A DNA stretch of 64,000 nt from PALSA-505 sp963762615 (GCA_963762615.1 CAVXLG010000011.1:1-64000), one strand, 5' to 3'. Shown: positions 34,552 through 43,405, counted from the stretch's first letter. Made by a program: numbers and translations. The notes: generated from the letters alone by a model not told the origin.

Positions 34552-34989
34552 CGGTGTCTATCGTCGGCCAGCCCCGAAGGCGGCGCAAACGAGTTTGTGT
34601 GACCCAGACGAAGCCTGCTCGTGCGCGTCGCGTGCCCGATCGAGAGGTCAGTCAGGGTCAGTACCAGTCACCAGCGGATATGCCAGGCACCGCTGACTTC
34701 GCCCGCCCCAGGTGATGCCTGTAGCTGAGAAAGTCTGATGAGGAAGCGGTCTCAGGCCAAGGATTTTGTTGACACCATTGCTAACACCGGGTCTGGACAA
34801 GCCCGGACCGAACTGGAATGCGTCGGCTCCCGCAAGGCCGTCTGGCAGCCAAGTCTGGCGGGACCGGACCATCCTGGACGGCCTTGATCTTGCTACGGAT
34901 CTGGCTGGGGGCGAATCCCGCCAGGCGCGCTCGGGGACCGGGCCGCCTGAGCGGCCCGGCCACCGGACACTTGGCTGTCGTGGAATTGG
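34552..34989. other. Gene-less stretch with a weak tRNA-Ile-like relic
   Basis: CTGATGAGGAAGCGGTCT at about 34735-34752 resembles the tRNA-Ile anticodon-arm relics. Pieces around 34770-34900 resemble 7030-7170. No gene. Confidence 0.4.
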
Positions 34990-35940
34990 CTAGTTCTTCT
35001 TCGTCTTCGGTTTCGGGGGGCACGTTGAACTGCAGATGTGCGGTTTCGGGCCCCGGGCCGAGGACCGGGTGTAGCCCGCCGGGATTGCCGGGCGCAGTTT
35101 CGCCAGGTTCTCGAGCGTGGGCGGGAGGAAGACGTAATCGAAGACGCTCTGCTGCCCGTTAGACCAGTGCGTGTACCCCCGCATCGGCAGGTAGGTGGTG
35201 GCGTTCACCCACATCCGCTCCGCTGTTACATGGGCCGGGGCTTCGTTGCTTGGCGGCACGTTGAACTTCAGCTCGATGGCCTGCTGTCCGTTCAGTTCTG
35301 TCCGCCCGATGACCGTGAACTGGCCGTTGGCGAGCTCGGCGCGGATGCCGGCCGCGTCGAGGGCAAACCCGAGGATGAACTTCGAATGTCGCTCACCCCA
35401 GGTGTGCCTGAAGTGATCGACCCACAGGACCGTCCCGGACAGGTGCAGCCCGCCCTGGTCGAGGTTGGCGGTGTAGTGGCTGATGTAGTGGCGCAGGGCG
35501 CTCTCGGAGGGCATCTTGAAGGAGTACTCCCCGTCCTTGTACACCTTCCCGTCCGAGCCGACCGCCGGGCCGACGCGGACATGGACCTCCTGGCCAGGCC
35601 GGGGATACGCCGGGTACTGCCCCCCGCTCAGCGGGCCGCCCGGTGCGGGCGTGTACAGGATGTCGCCGCTGGCGTCATCGAGAGCCGCGAGCAGGCGGGC
35701 TCGCAGCACCGGTGCCGCGATGTTCGTGGCCGTGGCAGGTCCGTGGGCTACCGCCGCGATCACCGCGGCCGCGGTCACCGCCCCGGCGGCGCCCAGAGCC
35801 AGGCCTGCGTGCAGCGTGTGCCGCCGCTGCCGGTGCCGGTACCGCTGGCATGTTCGGGCGGCAAGGTCCGGCGAAACCTGCATCGTCGCCGTGAACTGCC
35901 GCATTCCCTCACTGACCAGTTCCTCCAGGTCTGAACTCAT
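34990..35940 (-). CDS. Membrane-anchored protein paired with a SigE-type sigma factor
   Basis: 316 residues. Cytoplasmic N-terminus of about 45 residues (MSSDLEELVSEGMRQFTATM), one membrane helix (GLALGAAGAVTAAAVIAAVA) and a large outside domain that includes a YSFKMPSESALRHYI stretch and ends in a Lys-rich tail. Its start overlaps the sigma-factor stop by four bases. This organisation (SigE-like factor plus CU044_5270-type protein) is common in actinobacteria; the protein probably senses or tethers sigma. Intact. Confidence 0.75.
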   Translation of the reverse strand: MSSDLEELVSEGMRQFTATMQVSPDLAARTCQRYRHRQRRHTLHAGLALGAAGAVTAAAVIAAVAHGPATATNIAAPVLRARLLAALDDASGDILYTPAPGGPLSGGQYPAYPRPGQEVHVRVGPAVGSDGKVYKDGEYSFKMPSESALRHYISHYTANLDQGGLHLSGTVLWVDHFRHTWGERHSKFILGFALDAAGIRAELANGQFTVIGRTELNGQQAIELKFNVPPSNEAPAHVTAERMWVNATTYLPMRGYTHWSNGQQSVFDYVFLPPTLENLAKLRPAIPAGYTRSSARGPKPHICSSTCPPKPKTKKN

Positions 35941-36479
35941 GATCGCTCCTTTGCCGCCGCCGCTTCCGCGCTATCCGCGGAAGCAGTCATTTCCCGTAGC
36001 CGGGCCAGCCCGCGTGCGGTCGCCGACTTCACCGTGCCCACCGAGCAGCCGAGAGCCGCCGCCGTTTCCGCCTCGCTCAGCTGCTCGAAATAGCGCAACA
36101 CCAAGACAGCCCGCTGGCGTGGCGGAAGCCGTACCAGCACCCGGACCACGGCATCACGAAGATCAACCGCGGTCGCCGGGTCAACCGGCGGGGCGGGCTC
36201 GAACAGCACTGCCTTCCGCTGCCACACCCGCTGACGACGCCACCCATCGGCGGCCAGGTTGTACAGGGTGCGGCGCACGTAATTCTCCGGGTCGCCATCG
36301 ATCCGCCGCCAATGCCGCAACAGCCGCTCCAGCGCCGATTGCAGCAGGTCCTCCCCGTCAGCCCGGCTCCCTGCCAGCAGCGCCGCCGTACGCAGCAGCC
36401 GATCACCCCGCTCAGCGACAAACCGCTCCAGGGTGCGCCTCTGCTCGTCGTAGTGCACCTGTGGCCTCCGTCCTGTCAT
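35937..36479 (-). CDS. RNA polymerase sigma-70 factor, SigE/ECF type
   Basis: 180 residues. Region 2 (RTLERFVAERGDRLLRTAAL to DGDPENYVRRTLYNLAADGW) and region 4 with HTH (VLVLRYFEQLSEAETAAALG, then SVGTVKSATARGLARL). No region 3 or C-terminal extension. Translationally coupled to the membrane protein at 34990. Directs transcription of an unknown regulon. Intact. Confidence 0.85.
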   Translation of the reverse strand: MTGRRPQVHYDEQRRTLERFVAERGDRLLRTAALLAGSRADGEDLLQSALERLLRHWRRIDGDPENYVRRTLYNLAADGWRRQRVWQRKAVLFEPAPPVDPATAVDLRDAVVRVLVRLPPRQRAVLVLRYFEQLSEAETAAALGCSVGTVKSATARGLARLREMTASADSAEAAAAKERS

Positions 36480-36552
36480 CAGGGAAATACGAGGACCTCA
36501 GGTCCAAGGTTGCCTGCACCCAACTCCCGCATCCGGCCGAACAGAGGCAGGC

Positions 36553-36600
36553 ATCTCTCACAGCTTTCCCACGGACTGGCCGGACGGCACCAGATCACGG
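36553..36600. repeat. 45-bp dispersed repeat, third copy
   Basis: CTCTCACAGCTTTCCCACGG followed by ACTGGCCGGACGGCACC. Close matches at 10137-10180 and 33676-33720. No inverted ends seen; origin unclear, perhaps an integrase arm-site region. Confidence 0.55.
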
Positions 36601-36674
36601 CGTCCGCGAGGATGGCCTCACGGGGCACCCGCGCTACCCTGTCCTTGCTTTGTGCTGACGGGGAGGTGCCGGTG

Positions 36675-37346
36675 ATGGCAGCAGGGCGGGGGGACGAAAT
36701 GTCAGCAGCCGCGGGCCGCGGGCGCCTCCGGGCGTCTCACGCTGACCGCGAGCAGGTGATCGATACGCTGAAGGTCGCGTTCGTGCAGGGCAGGCTAGCC
36801 AAGGACGAACTGGACCTGCGGGTGGGCCAGGCGTTTGCCGCGCGCACGTATGCGGACCTGGCCGCGGTCATCGCCGACCTTCCGGCCGGGCTGACCGGGG
36901 CCCGGCCGCCGGGCAAGGCTGTCCGGGCGCGTGGCCGACCGCCGATCGGCAAGGTAGTCCTGGCGGCCACGAGTGTGATCGTTCCTCCAGCCATGCTGGC
37001 GGCCGCCGTCCTCACCGAGGATCATCGGTTGGCCAAATTGTCCATGCTGCTCGTGGTCATCATTTTGCTGGCCTGGATGGGTGTCACGGGCCGGATGCTT
37101 GTCTCACGGGATGGGAGGCGCTCCGGCGGGCAGCTGCCGCCGGGTTCAGGCCGGCGGGGCCGGCCGGTCGAGGGTGAGCGGGACGGCAGCCGCGGCAACG
37201 ATCTGATCCTCTGCGAAGCCCGCAGCGATATCCGTTCCGCTCATGAGCCCCGGGATGAAGCTGTCCGGCGCACCCGGCGGTCACGGCCGGTACGCCGGGA
37301 CCGGCGCCAGAGCGTGGCCCTAGGTGCGGCCCTGCAGTGGCCCTAG
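36675..37346 (+). CDS. DUF1707 membrane protein, second copy
   Basis: About 223 residues from ATG 36675; ATG 36699 is also possible. DUF1707 motif LRASHADREQVIDTLKVAFV then GRLAKDELDLRVGQAFAART. Two membrane helices follow (VVLAATSVIVPPAMLAAAVL and LSMLLVVIILLAWMGVTG). The Arg-rich last 80 residues read into the repeat shared with 12709-12815 and may be a readthrough tail and not original. Confidence 0.7.
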   Translation: MAAGRGDEMSAAAGRGRLRASHADREQVIDTLKVAFVQGRLAKDELDLRVGQAFAARTYADLAAVIADLPAGLTGARPPGKAVRARGRPPIGKVVLAATSVIVPPAMLAAAVLTEDHRLAKLSMLLVVIILLAWMGVTGRMLVSRDGRRSGGQLPPGSGRRGRPVEGERDGSRGNDLILCEARSDIRSAHEPRDEAVRRTRRSRPVRRDRRQSVALGAALQWP

Positions 37347-37518
37347 AGCACTCAGGGCAACATGGGTAAACGCAGCACCGTGCAGGGCAGTCAATAGGGA
37401 CTCCGCGGTGTAAAACACCAGGCCACAAGGCCGAGCAGGCGTCAGCGTCCGGAAGCATCCGTAGGTACACGGACCGACCCAGCAGCGCTTCACGATCCTC
37501 ATCTGGTAGCAAGGAGTC

Positions 37519-38331
37519 ATGGCCGAGCGCGAAGCGGCGACCCTCGAAGGCTTCCAGGCTGGCTACGTGGAGGTTGCGGGCCTGCCCACCTGGCACGAGG
37601 TACGCGGCGAGGGACCGGCCGTCGTTTTGCTGCACGGGGGGTTCTCCGGGGCTGCCGCATGGTCAGCCCAGGCCCCGGCACTAACCGGTGCGGGTTTCCG
37701 GGTACACGTGCCTGAGCGGCGCGGGCACGCCCACACCCCCGACGTGGACGGGCCTTTGACCTATGCCGTCATGGCCGAGGACACCATTGCCTACCTCGAG
37801 GTCGTGGTGGGCGGGCCTGCCCACCTGGTCGGTTGGAGCGATGGAGCGGTGGTGGCGCTACTGGTGGCGCAGCGGCGGCCCGACCTGGTCGGGAACATGG
37901 TGCTGATCGGCCAGTACTACAACTCCTCTGGCCGGGTGCCCGGCAGTGACCTGGACCGATGGCTGCGCAGCGAGGAGGCGAAGGGCTTCCTTCGCCAGGG
38001 CTACGATCCGGTCTCTCCCGACGGGCCGGGGCATTTCCCCGTTGTGTACGCCAAGACCTTGGCGATGATCGACTCCGAACCCGAACTCGACCTCGCCACG
38101 CTTGGCACCGTGCTGGCGCCCGCCCTGCTGCTCCAAGGAGACCGGGACGAAGTCACCCTCGATCATGGCACCGCGGTGACGGCCGCCCTCGGTAATGCCA
38201 GGCTCGCCGTGCTGCCCGGCACGCACGCCCTGCCACTCGAACTGCCCGAGGTCGTCAACCCACTGCTCATTGCTTTCCTGCGAGGAAACATCTCAGCGTC
38301 CGCATCAACGCAGCAGTCCTTGACCAATTAA
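37519..38331 (+). CDS. Alpha/beta hydrolase
   Basis: 270 residues. HGG oxyanion motif (VVLLHGGFSGAAAW), nucleophile elbow GWSDGA, acid in LLQGDRDEVT and His in LPGTHALP. Start ATG 37519 after AAGGAG. The stop codon TAA is formed at the junction with the IS630-family element. Removing the element and one TA copy restores AAT TAG, so the insertion sits exactly in the stop codon and leaves the protein unchanged. Confidence 0.8.
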   Translation: MAEREAATLEGFQAGYVEVAGLPTWHEVRGEGPAVVLLHGGFSGAAAWSAQAPALTGAGFRVHVPERRGHAHTPDVDGPLTYAVMAEDTIAYLEVVVGGPAHLVGWSDGAVVALLVAQRRPDLVGNMVLIGQYYNSSGRVPGSDLDRWLRSEEAKGFLRQGYDPVSPDGPGHFPVVYAKTLAMIDSEPELDLATLGTVLAPALLLQGDRDEVTLDHGTAVTAALGNARLAVLPGTHALPLELPEVVNPLLIAFLRGNISASASTQQSLTN

Positions 38332-39511
38332 AGACCTTTCGGTAATTGAGTGAACCAGGTTCATAGAGAAAGGCCCGTGTGGGCCAGGAACGCGAAGCAC
38401 AGCTGGGAGTTGCTGCTGACCCGCTTCAGGCCGGCCTCGGCGGCGTCGCGTGCCTCGTCGATGGTGTCCGGGCACAGGCTGGCCAGCTCGACGGCCTTGA
38501 CGTTGCCCCAGGCCATCTCGATCGGGTTGAGGTCATGGGCGTAGCCGGGCAGCCGTTCCGCCTGCAGCCAGCTGGCCTGGGTGGCGAGCCAGGCTTTCAT
38601 GGCCGTGGACTTGTGCGAGGGCAGGTTGTCCCAGATGAGCGTGATGTTCGCCCCGGCGAAGTGCTGGTGCAGGTCGTGCAGGAAGCCGATCAGCGACTCG
38701 GTGTTGCAGGAGTCCTTCTTGATCTGGAACATCAGCGCCGCCTGGCTGCCATCGCTCTTGCAGGCGAGTGCGCCGGACATCGACAGCCGGGTCCAGCTGA
38801 ACCGGTGCCGCAGGACGGGGGTCTTTCCCCGGGGCGCCCAGGTGGCCCGCACCGGCGGCAGCAGGGAGAACCCGCTTTCGTCTTGGAAGACTATCCAGGC
38901 GCCGCGGCGCCGGGCGCTTTTTTTATCCGCGGCCAGTCCTGCTTGACCCAGGTGGCGATCGCCTCTTCGTTGCGCTCCACGGCGCGGCGCGCCGGGCGCT
39001 GCCGGCTCCAGCCCAGCCGCTCCCGCAAGACCGCCCAGGTCTGAGCCTGTGAGTAGCGGACCCCGGTGACCCGCTCGGTCACCTCGGCGACCCGGGCCAG
39101 CGTCCACATCTCGGTGGGGAACCCGTTCGCCCGCGGCCCCTCCAGCAGCGCCGCCTCCACCCCGGCCAGCTGCTCATCGGTCAGTTTCCGCCGCCGCCCT
39201 GCCCGCCCCGCCCCCGCCAGCCCGCCGCGGCCCTGCTCCTGCCAGGCCCGGTGCCAGCGCGACGCGGTCTGCGCCGAAACCCCCAGTTCGGTGACCACGT
39301 CCACCTGGCGCCTGCCACGGGCGAACATGTCCGCAGCCTGCATCCGCCGCGCCGTCAGCCCCTCGAAATCACGGCGTGCCCGGGCACGCCCGGCGCGGCG
39401 CGCCTGCTTGTTCCGGGTCCCTGATCCAGTGGCTGCTGGCACGCCACCATTGTCCTACCTGAACAGGCGAAAGCCCGGCAGCGACTCACTGTATTTCCGA
39501 AAAGATCTTTA
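38329..39511 (-). mobile_element. IS630-family insertion sequence
   Basis: About 1.18 kb. Ends are imperfect inverted repeats: AAGACCTTTCGGTAATTGAG on the left and AAGATCTTTTCGGAAATACA reading inward from the right. TA dinucleotides at 38329-38330 and 39510-39511 are the duplicated target, as expected for IS630/Tc1-mariner elements. It carries one transposase gene in two overlapping frames. Confidence 0.85.
38361..39442 (-). CDS. IS630-family transposase with -1 programmed frameshift
   Basis: First frame (39442 to about 38891): HTH domains (QVDVVTELGVSAQTASRWHR) ending WPRIKKAPG. Second frame: KKSARRRGAWIVFQDESGFS (first Asp), LIWDNLPSHKS (second Asp), LNPIEMAWGNVK (Glu): a DDE catalytic triad. 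The frames meet at seven A residues in the coding strand (GATAAAAAAAGCG) followed by a GGCGCCGCGGCGCC hairpin; a -1 slip joins WPRIKK to SARRRGAW. Expression probably needs ribosomal or transcriptional slippage, so this is normal for the family and not decay. Confidence 0.85.
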
Positions 39512-39680
39512 GTAGCCATCCCAAGGCAACACCCGACCTCAGCTCGACTTATGCCAGTGAGCGATCCCCCTACGCGACGGTCTCGGAAGATGAGTGATTT
39601 CATGTCGAGAAGCTCTGACCGGCTCCGCTCACCAGGTGAAGGGCCACGACAGGCGCGGCCCACGACGCCAGGAGACCACC

Positions 39681-40091
39681 ATGCCGAAGTACCTGCTCCT
39701 CAAGCACTACCGCGGCGGCCCGCAGCCGCACCGTCCCGTGCCCCCGATGGATCAGTGGGCCCCCGAGGACGTGGATGCGCACATGGCCTTCCTCAGGCAC
39801 GTCAGCGAGCTGCTCGAGAAGAACGGCGAGTACGTCGACGCGCAGGCGCTCACGCCGGAGCGCACCTGGGTACGCTACGGCGGCCCGGACGCCGCGCCAG
39901 TCACCACCGACGGCCCGCTGCCCGAGACCAGCGATCTCGCGGCGGGCTGGTACATGATCGACGTCGAGTCGTACGAGCGCGCGGTCGAGCTCGCAGCCTA
40001 CGTCTCCTCCGAGCCAGGCCCCGGGGGCGAGCCGCTGTATGAGTGGATCGACGTCCGGGAGGTCATGTCCGAGGAGCCCTCGGACGACTGA
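39681..40091 (+). CDS. YCII-related (DGPF) protein
   Basis: 136 residues with MPKYLLLKHYRGGPQP, WVRYGGPDAAPVTTDGPLPE and AAGWYMIDVESYERAVELAA. This is the DGPF/YCII type that regularly accompanies ECF42 sigma factors. The sigma gene begins seven bases downstream. GGAGACCACC precedes ATG 39681. Function of the family unclear. Confidence 0.85.
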   Translation: MPKYLLLKHYRGGPQPHRPVPPMDQWAPEDVDAHMAFLRHVSELLEKNGEYVDAQALTPERTWVRYGGPDAAPVTTDGPLPETSDLAAGWYMIDVESYERAVELAAYVSSEPGPGGEPLYEWIDVREVMSEEPSDD

Positions 40092-40097
40092 CCCGGC

Positions 40098-41321
40098 GTG
40101 ATCGACGAGCCGGCCCGACGGCTGGACGAGGGCGTGCTGCGCGCCCTCGTCCCTCGGGTGCTCGCGGGCCTGGTCCGGCGGGGCGAGGACTTCGATGCCG
40201 CCGAGGACGCGCTGCAGGAGGCGCTGCTGGAGGCGCTGCGGGTGTGGCCCGAGCACCCGCCGCGCGACCCGCGCGCGTGGCTGGCGACGGTCGCGACCCG
40301 GCGGCTCGTCGACGCCCGCCGCAGCGAGGCCGCGCGCCGCCGCCGCGAGGAGGTGACGTATGACGAGCCGCGGCCCGCCGCGACCGAGGAGGGCGACGAC
40401 ACCCTCTTCCTGCTCTTCTGCTGCTGCCACCCCGGCCTCGCGCCCGCCTCCCAGGTGGCGCTGACGCTGCGCGCTGTCGGTGGCCTCACCACCGGGGAGA
40501 TCGCCGACGCCTTCTACGTGCCGGAGGCGACGATGGCGCAGCGGATCAGCCGGGCCAAGCGCGCCCTGCGAGGGCGCCGGCTGGACCAGCCCGGCGACCT
40601 CGCCGTCGTGCTGCGCGTGCTCTACCTCGTCTACACGGCCGGCCACGCGGGCCGGGTGGATCTGGCCGGCGAGGCGATCCGGCTCGCCCGCCAACTCACC
40701 CTCGCCACCGAGGAACCGGAGGCGCGCGGGCTGCTCGCGGTGATGCTCCTCAACCACGCCCGCCTCCCGGCGCGACTCGACTCAGCGGGCCGGATCGTCA
40801 CGCTCGACCGGCAGGACCGCGGCCTGTGGGACACCCGGGAGATCGCCGAGGGCGTGCGCGTGCTGCAGTCGGCGCTGGCCGTTCAGCGCCGCGGCCGCTA
40901 CCAGGTCGAGGCCGCCATCGCCGCCCTGCACGACGACGCGGCAAGCGCGGAGGAGACCGACTGGCCGCAGATCCTCGCCTGGTACGACGACCTCGTCGCC
41001 CTCACCGACGACCCGGTGCGCCAGGACCCCGCCGCCGTGCTCGGCCGCGCGGTCGCGGTCGGCCACGTCCTCGGCGCCGCGGCCGGGCTGCGCGAGACCG
41101 ACCGGCTGCGCGACGTGATCGGCGAGCGGCACCGCTGGCACGCTGTCCGCGGCCATCTGCACGAGCTGGGCGGTGACCTGCCCGCCGCCGCCGCGGCGTA
41201 CGCCGCGGCCGCCCGCCGGGCCACGAACGTCGCCGAGCGCGACCACCTGGTCCGCCAGGCCGCCCGCGCGCGGGCCGCCGAGCTACGTAGGGGTACTACA
41301 CCAAAGCCGGGCACCCGGTGA
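40098..41321 (+). CDS. ECF42-type RNA polymerase sigma factor
   Basis: 407 residues, much longer than ordinary ECF factors. Region 2 (EDFDAAEDALQEALLEALRV to DPRAWLATVATRRLVDARR), region 4 (ALTLRAVGGLTTGEIADAFY, EATMAQRISRAKRALRG), then a C-terminal TPR-like extension of about 220 residues (LLAVMLLNHARLPARLD, AAIAALHDDA). This extension defines group ECF42 and is thought to regulate activity. GTG start at 40098. In an operon with the DGPF gene. Confidence 0.88.
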   Translation: MIDEPARRLDEGVLRALVPRVLAGLVRRGEDFDAAEDALQEALLEALRVWPEHPPRDPRAWLATVATRRLVDARRSEAARRRREEVTYDEPRPAATEEGDDTLFLLFCCCHPGLAPASQVALTLRAVGGLTTGEIADAFYVPEATMAQRISRAKRALRGRRLDQPGDLAVVLRVLYLVYTAGHAGRVDLAGEAIRLARQLTLATEEPEARGLLAVMLLNHARLPARLDSAGRIVTLDRQDRGLWDTREIAEGVRVLQSALAVQRRGRYQVEAAIAALHDDAASAEETDWPQILAWYDDLVALTDDPVRQDPAAVLGRAVAVGHVLGAAAGLRETDRLRDVIGERHRWHAVRGHLHELGGDLPAAAAAYAAAARRATNVAERDHLVRQAARARAAELRRGTTPKPGTR

Positions 41322-41455
41322 CCGGCGAACTGCTCGATGATGGCCGGGCAGAACGCGGGCACGCGCGCGGGGCAGCGGCTGGTGGTGTACAGCCGGGTTC
41401 CTGCGATGATCCCGTCATCGACAGCACTGTTCAGCACTGATCTAAGCTGCGGTGG

Positions 41456-42103
41456 GTGACCGACTGGTTGACGATCGCCTCACTCGCGACCGCTGGCGGC
41501 ACGCTGGTGCTCGCGGTGGCCACCTTCGCCTCCATCCGCTCGGCGAACCGCTCGGCGCGGATCTCGGAGCGCTCCGCCCGCACGGCCGAGCGGTCGCTGC
41601 TCGCGGGCCAGCGCCCGCTGCTGATGAACTCGCGACAAGGGGATCCCACGCAGAAGATCCAGTACCCCGAGGGAATATGGCTGGAAGTTGACGGCGGCTC
41701 GGCCGCGCTGGAGGTCAGAGACGACGCGGTGTACCTGGCGGTCTCGATCCGGAACGTCGGAAGCGGCCTGGCTGTCCTGCACGGCTGGCATGTGCTGGTG
41801 GGCCTGCAGACCGAGCGGGCCCATCCGCCGCTCGAGGAGTTCACCACCCAGAACCTGGACATCTACGTGGCGCCGGGCGACAACGGGCTGTGGCTGAGCG
41901 CCCTGCGCGACCCGGCGGCCGACATCTTCCTAGCGGTGGCCGAGGCGATCAAAACGGGCGGATCGCTGGTGATCAGCCTGCTCTACGGCGACTTCGAGGG
42001 CGGGCAGCGGGTCATCACCCAGTTCTCGCTGCGTCACGCGAACGAGCATTGGCTCGCGCAGGCGACCAGGCACTTCAACGTGGACCGGCCCGATCCACGC
42101 TAG
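41456..42103 (+). CDS. Single-span membrane protein, 215 aa
   Basis: N-terminal membrane helix (WLTIASLATAGGTLVLAVAT), a short Arg/Ser-rich coiled segment (IRSANRSARISERSARTAE), then a beta-rich cytoplasmic domain (YLAVSIRNVGSGLAVLHGWH). Pattern common among actinobacterial proteins of unknown function. GTG start. Intact. Confidence 0.65.
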   Translation: MTDWLTIASLATAGGTLVLAVATFASIRSANRSARISERSARTAERSLLAGQRPLLMNSRQGDPTQKIQYPEGIWLEVDGGSAALEVRDDAVYLAVSIRNVGSGLAVLHGWHVLVGLQTERAHPPLEEFTTQNLDIYVAPGDNGLWLSALRDPAADIFLAVAEAIKTGGSLVISLLYGDFEGGQRVITQFSLRHANEHWLAQATRHFNVDRPDPR

Positions 42104-42124
42104 GGCACCAGCGGCAGATCTCCG

Positions 42125-42502
42125 CTAGACGGGGTGATCGGCGGACGGACCGTCCGCCCGCAGCCGCCCGTAGTCATCGTCGAGGCGCACGATGTCATCC
42201 TCACCGAAGTAGTCACCGTGCTGGACCTCGATGAAGATCAGCGGAACAGAACCGGTGTTGTGAATCCGGTGCGCGGCGCCGCGGGGAACGTCGACGGCAT
42301 CTCCCTGTCGCACATCGACGGTGTTGTCATCGAGGGTGACGAGTCCGTGTCCCGCGACCACGAACCAGTGCTCGGCGCGGCGCGAGTGCCTCTGATAGCT
42401 CAGGCGCTGCCCGGGACCGACCTCGATCGTCTTGACCTTGAAACCGTCGGTCTCGGCGATGACCGTGTAGGTACCCCACGGGCGCTCGGCATGCTCGGTC
42501 AC
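42125..42502 (-). CDS. Cupin of the type II phosphomannose isomerase family
   Basis: 125 residues, the cupin domain only: RPWGTYTVIAE, PGQRLSYQRHSRRAEHWFVV, DVPRGAAHRIHNTGSVPLIF, EVQHGDYFGEDDIVRLDDDYGR. In ManC-like enzymes this domain isomerises mannose-6-phosphate; the guanylyltransferase half is absent here. Metal-binding His and Glu are kept. Intact. Confidence 0.8.
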   Translation of the reverse strand: MTEHAERPWGTYTVIAETDGFKVKTIEVGPGQRLSYQRHSRRAEHWFVVAGHGLVTLDDNTVDVRQGDAVDVPRGAAHRIHNTGSVPLIFIEVQHGDYFGEDDIVRLDDDYGRLRADGPSADHPV

Positions 42503-42642
42503 CAGACCATCCTGCCCGATCCCGTCACCGGGGACGACCGTGTGCTGCTGCGTCCTCGAGAGCAGCCATGTGCGGGGAGGAATCTCCGGCTTGCCCGGGC
42601 CCAGGCAGGCAGCGCCTCCCGGCGATCAGGCCCAGGTCTTGA

Positions 42643-42673
42643 ACGTTGTCAGGTTATGCCTTACGTTGTCAGG
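42643..42673. promoter_or_regulatory. Direct-repeat operator upstream of the zinc-finger gene
   Basis: ACGTTGTCAGG at 42643-42653 and again at 42663-42673, exactly 20 bases apart (two helical turns), with a further CTGACAG beyond. Located 26 bases before the start. Likely binding site for a dimeric regulator, possibly the gene's own HTH product. Confidence 0.5.
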
Positions 42674-42698
42674 CGTAGTCTGACAGGGAGGTGCTGTG

Positions 42699-43067
42699 AT
42701 GCCTGCTGTGACAGAGCAGCCGGTAATCGCCGCGTGCTCGTTCTGCCTGAAGCCAAATACCGAAGTAAGAAGGCTGGTGGCTGGGCCCGGGGTGTTCATC
42801 TGTGATGGCTGCGTGGCGTTGTGCGCGGAGCTGATTGACGGTCCGCCCGCCCCGGCACCCCACCTGGCGGCCTGGGAGCACGCGGTCAGCGTCGACGAGG
42901 TGCTGGCGAGCCTGCCCCGGATAGCGGCTGCGGGCGCCCAGGTGGAGCAGCATCTGGCGGGATGGGTGCACCGGGCCCGTGCGCTTGGGGCGACCTGGGC
43001 GCGGATCGGAGCGGCCCTCGGAATGACTCGCCAGTCGGCATGGGAGCGGTTTTCGGGCGAGGAGTAG
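42699..43067 (+). CDS. ClpX-type zinc-finger protein with C-terminal HTH
   Basis: 122 residues. N-terminal C4 zinc finger (CSFCLKPN, then CDGCVALC) like that of ClpX; C-terminal region RALGATWARIGAALGMTRQS AWERF is a helix-turn-helix resembling those in small sigma-like regulators. ATG 42699 preferred over GTG 42696 because of GGGAGGTG spacing. Probably a small transcriptional regulator. Intact. Confidence 0.75.
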   Translation: MPAVTEQPVIAACSFCLKPNTEVRRLVAGPGVFICDGCVALCAELIDGPPAPAPHLAAWEHAVSVDEVLASLPRIAAAGAQVEQHLAGWVHRARALGATWARIGAALGMTRQSAWERFSGEE

Positions 43068-43219
43068 GGCAGCGCAAGCGCCGCCCGCATGAAGCGTCGT
43101 GCGCTCGCCAGTGAGGAAGGTTCCGCGTTTCCGCGGGCGCGCGGCCTGCTTGCCGGGCGTAACCTGTCCCGTTACACTAAACGGCGCCGAGCGGCAAGAA
43201 GGCCAGCACGGAGGGGAAC

Positions 43220-43405
43220 ATGAGCGGGAAGTTCGTCCTGGAAAAGGGCAGCACAGGAAAGTACCATTTCAACCTGCAGGCGGCCAACGGGCAGGTCATC
43301 GCCACCAGCGAGCACTATGAAAGCAAGGAATCCGCGCTTAATGGCATTGATTCGGTCAGGCGCAATGCTGCCGACGCGGAACTTGACGATAAGACCGAGG
43401 CATAA
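43220..43405 (+). CDS. UPF0339/DUF1508 (YegP-like) protein
   Basis: 61 residues. One DUF1508 repeat: GKFVLEKGSTGKYHFNLQAA, NGQVIATSEHYESKESALNG. Members fold as small alpha/beta units and often occur as two repeats; this is a single-repeat form. GAGGGGAAC precedes ATG 43220. Confidence 0.85.
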   Translation: MSGKFVLEKGSTGKYHFNLQAANGQVIATSEHYESKESALNGIDSVRRNAADAELDDKTEA

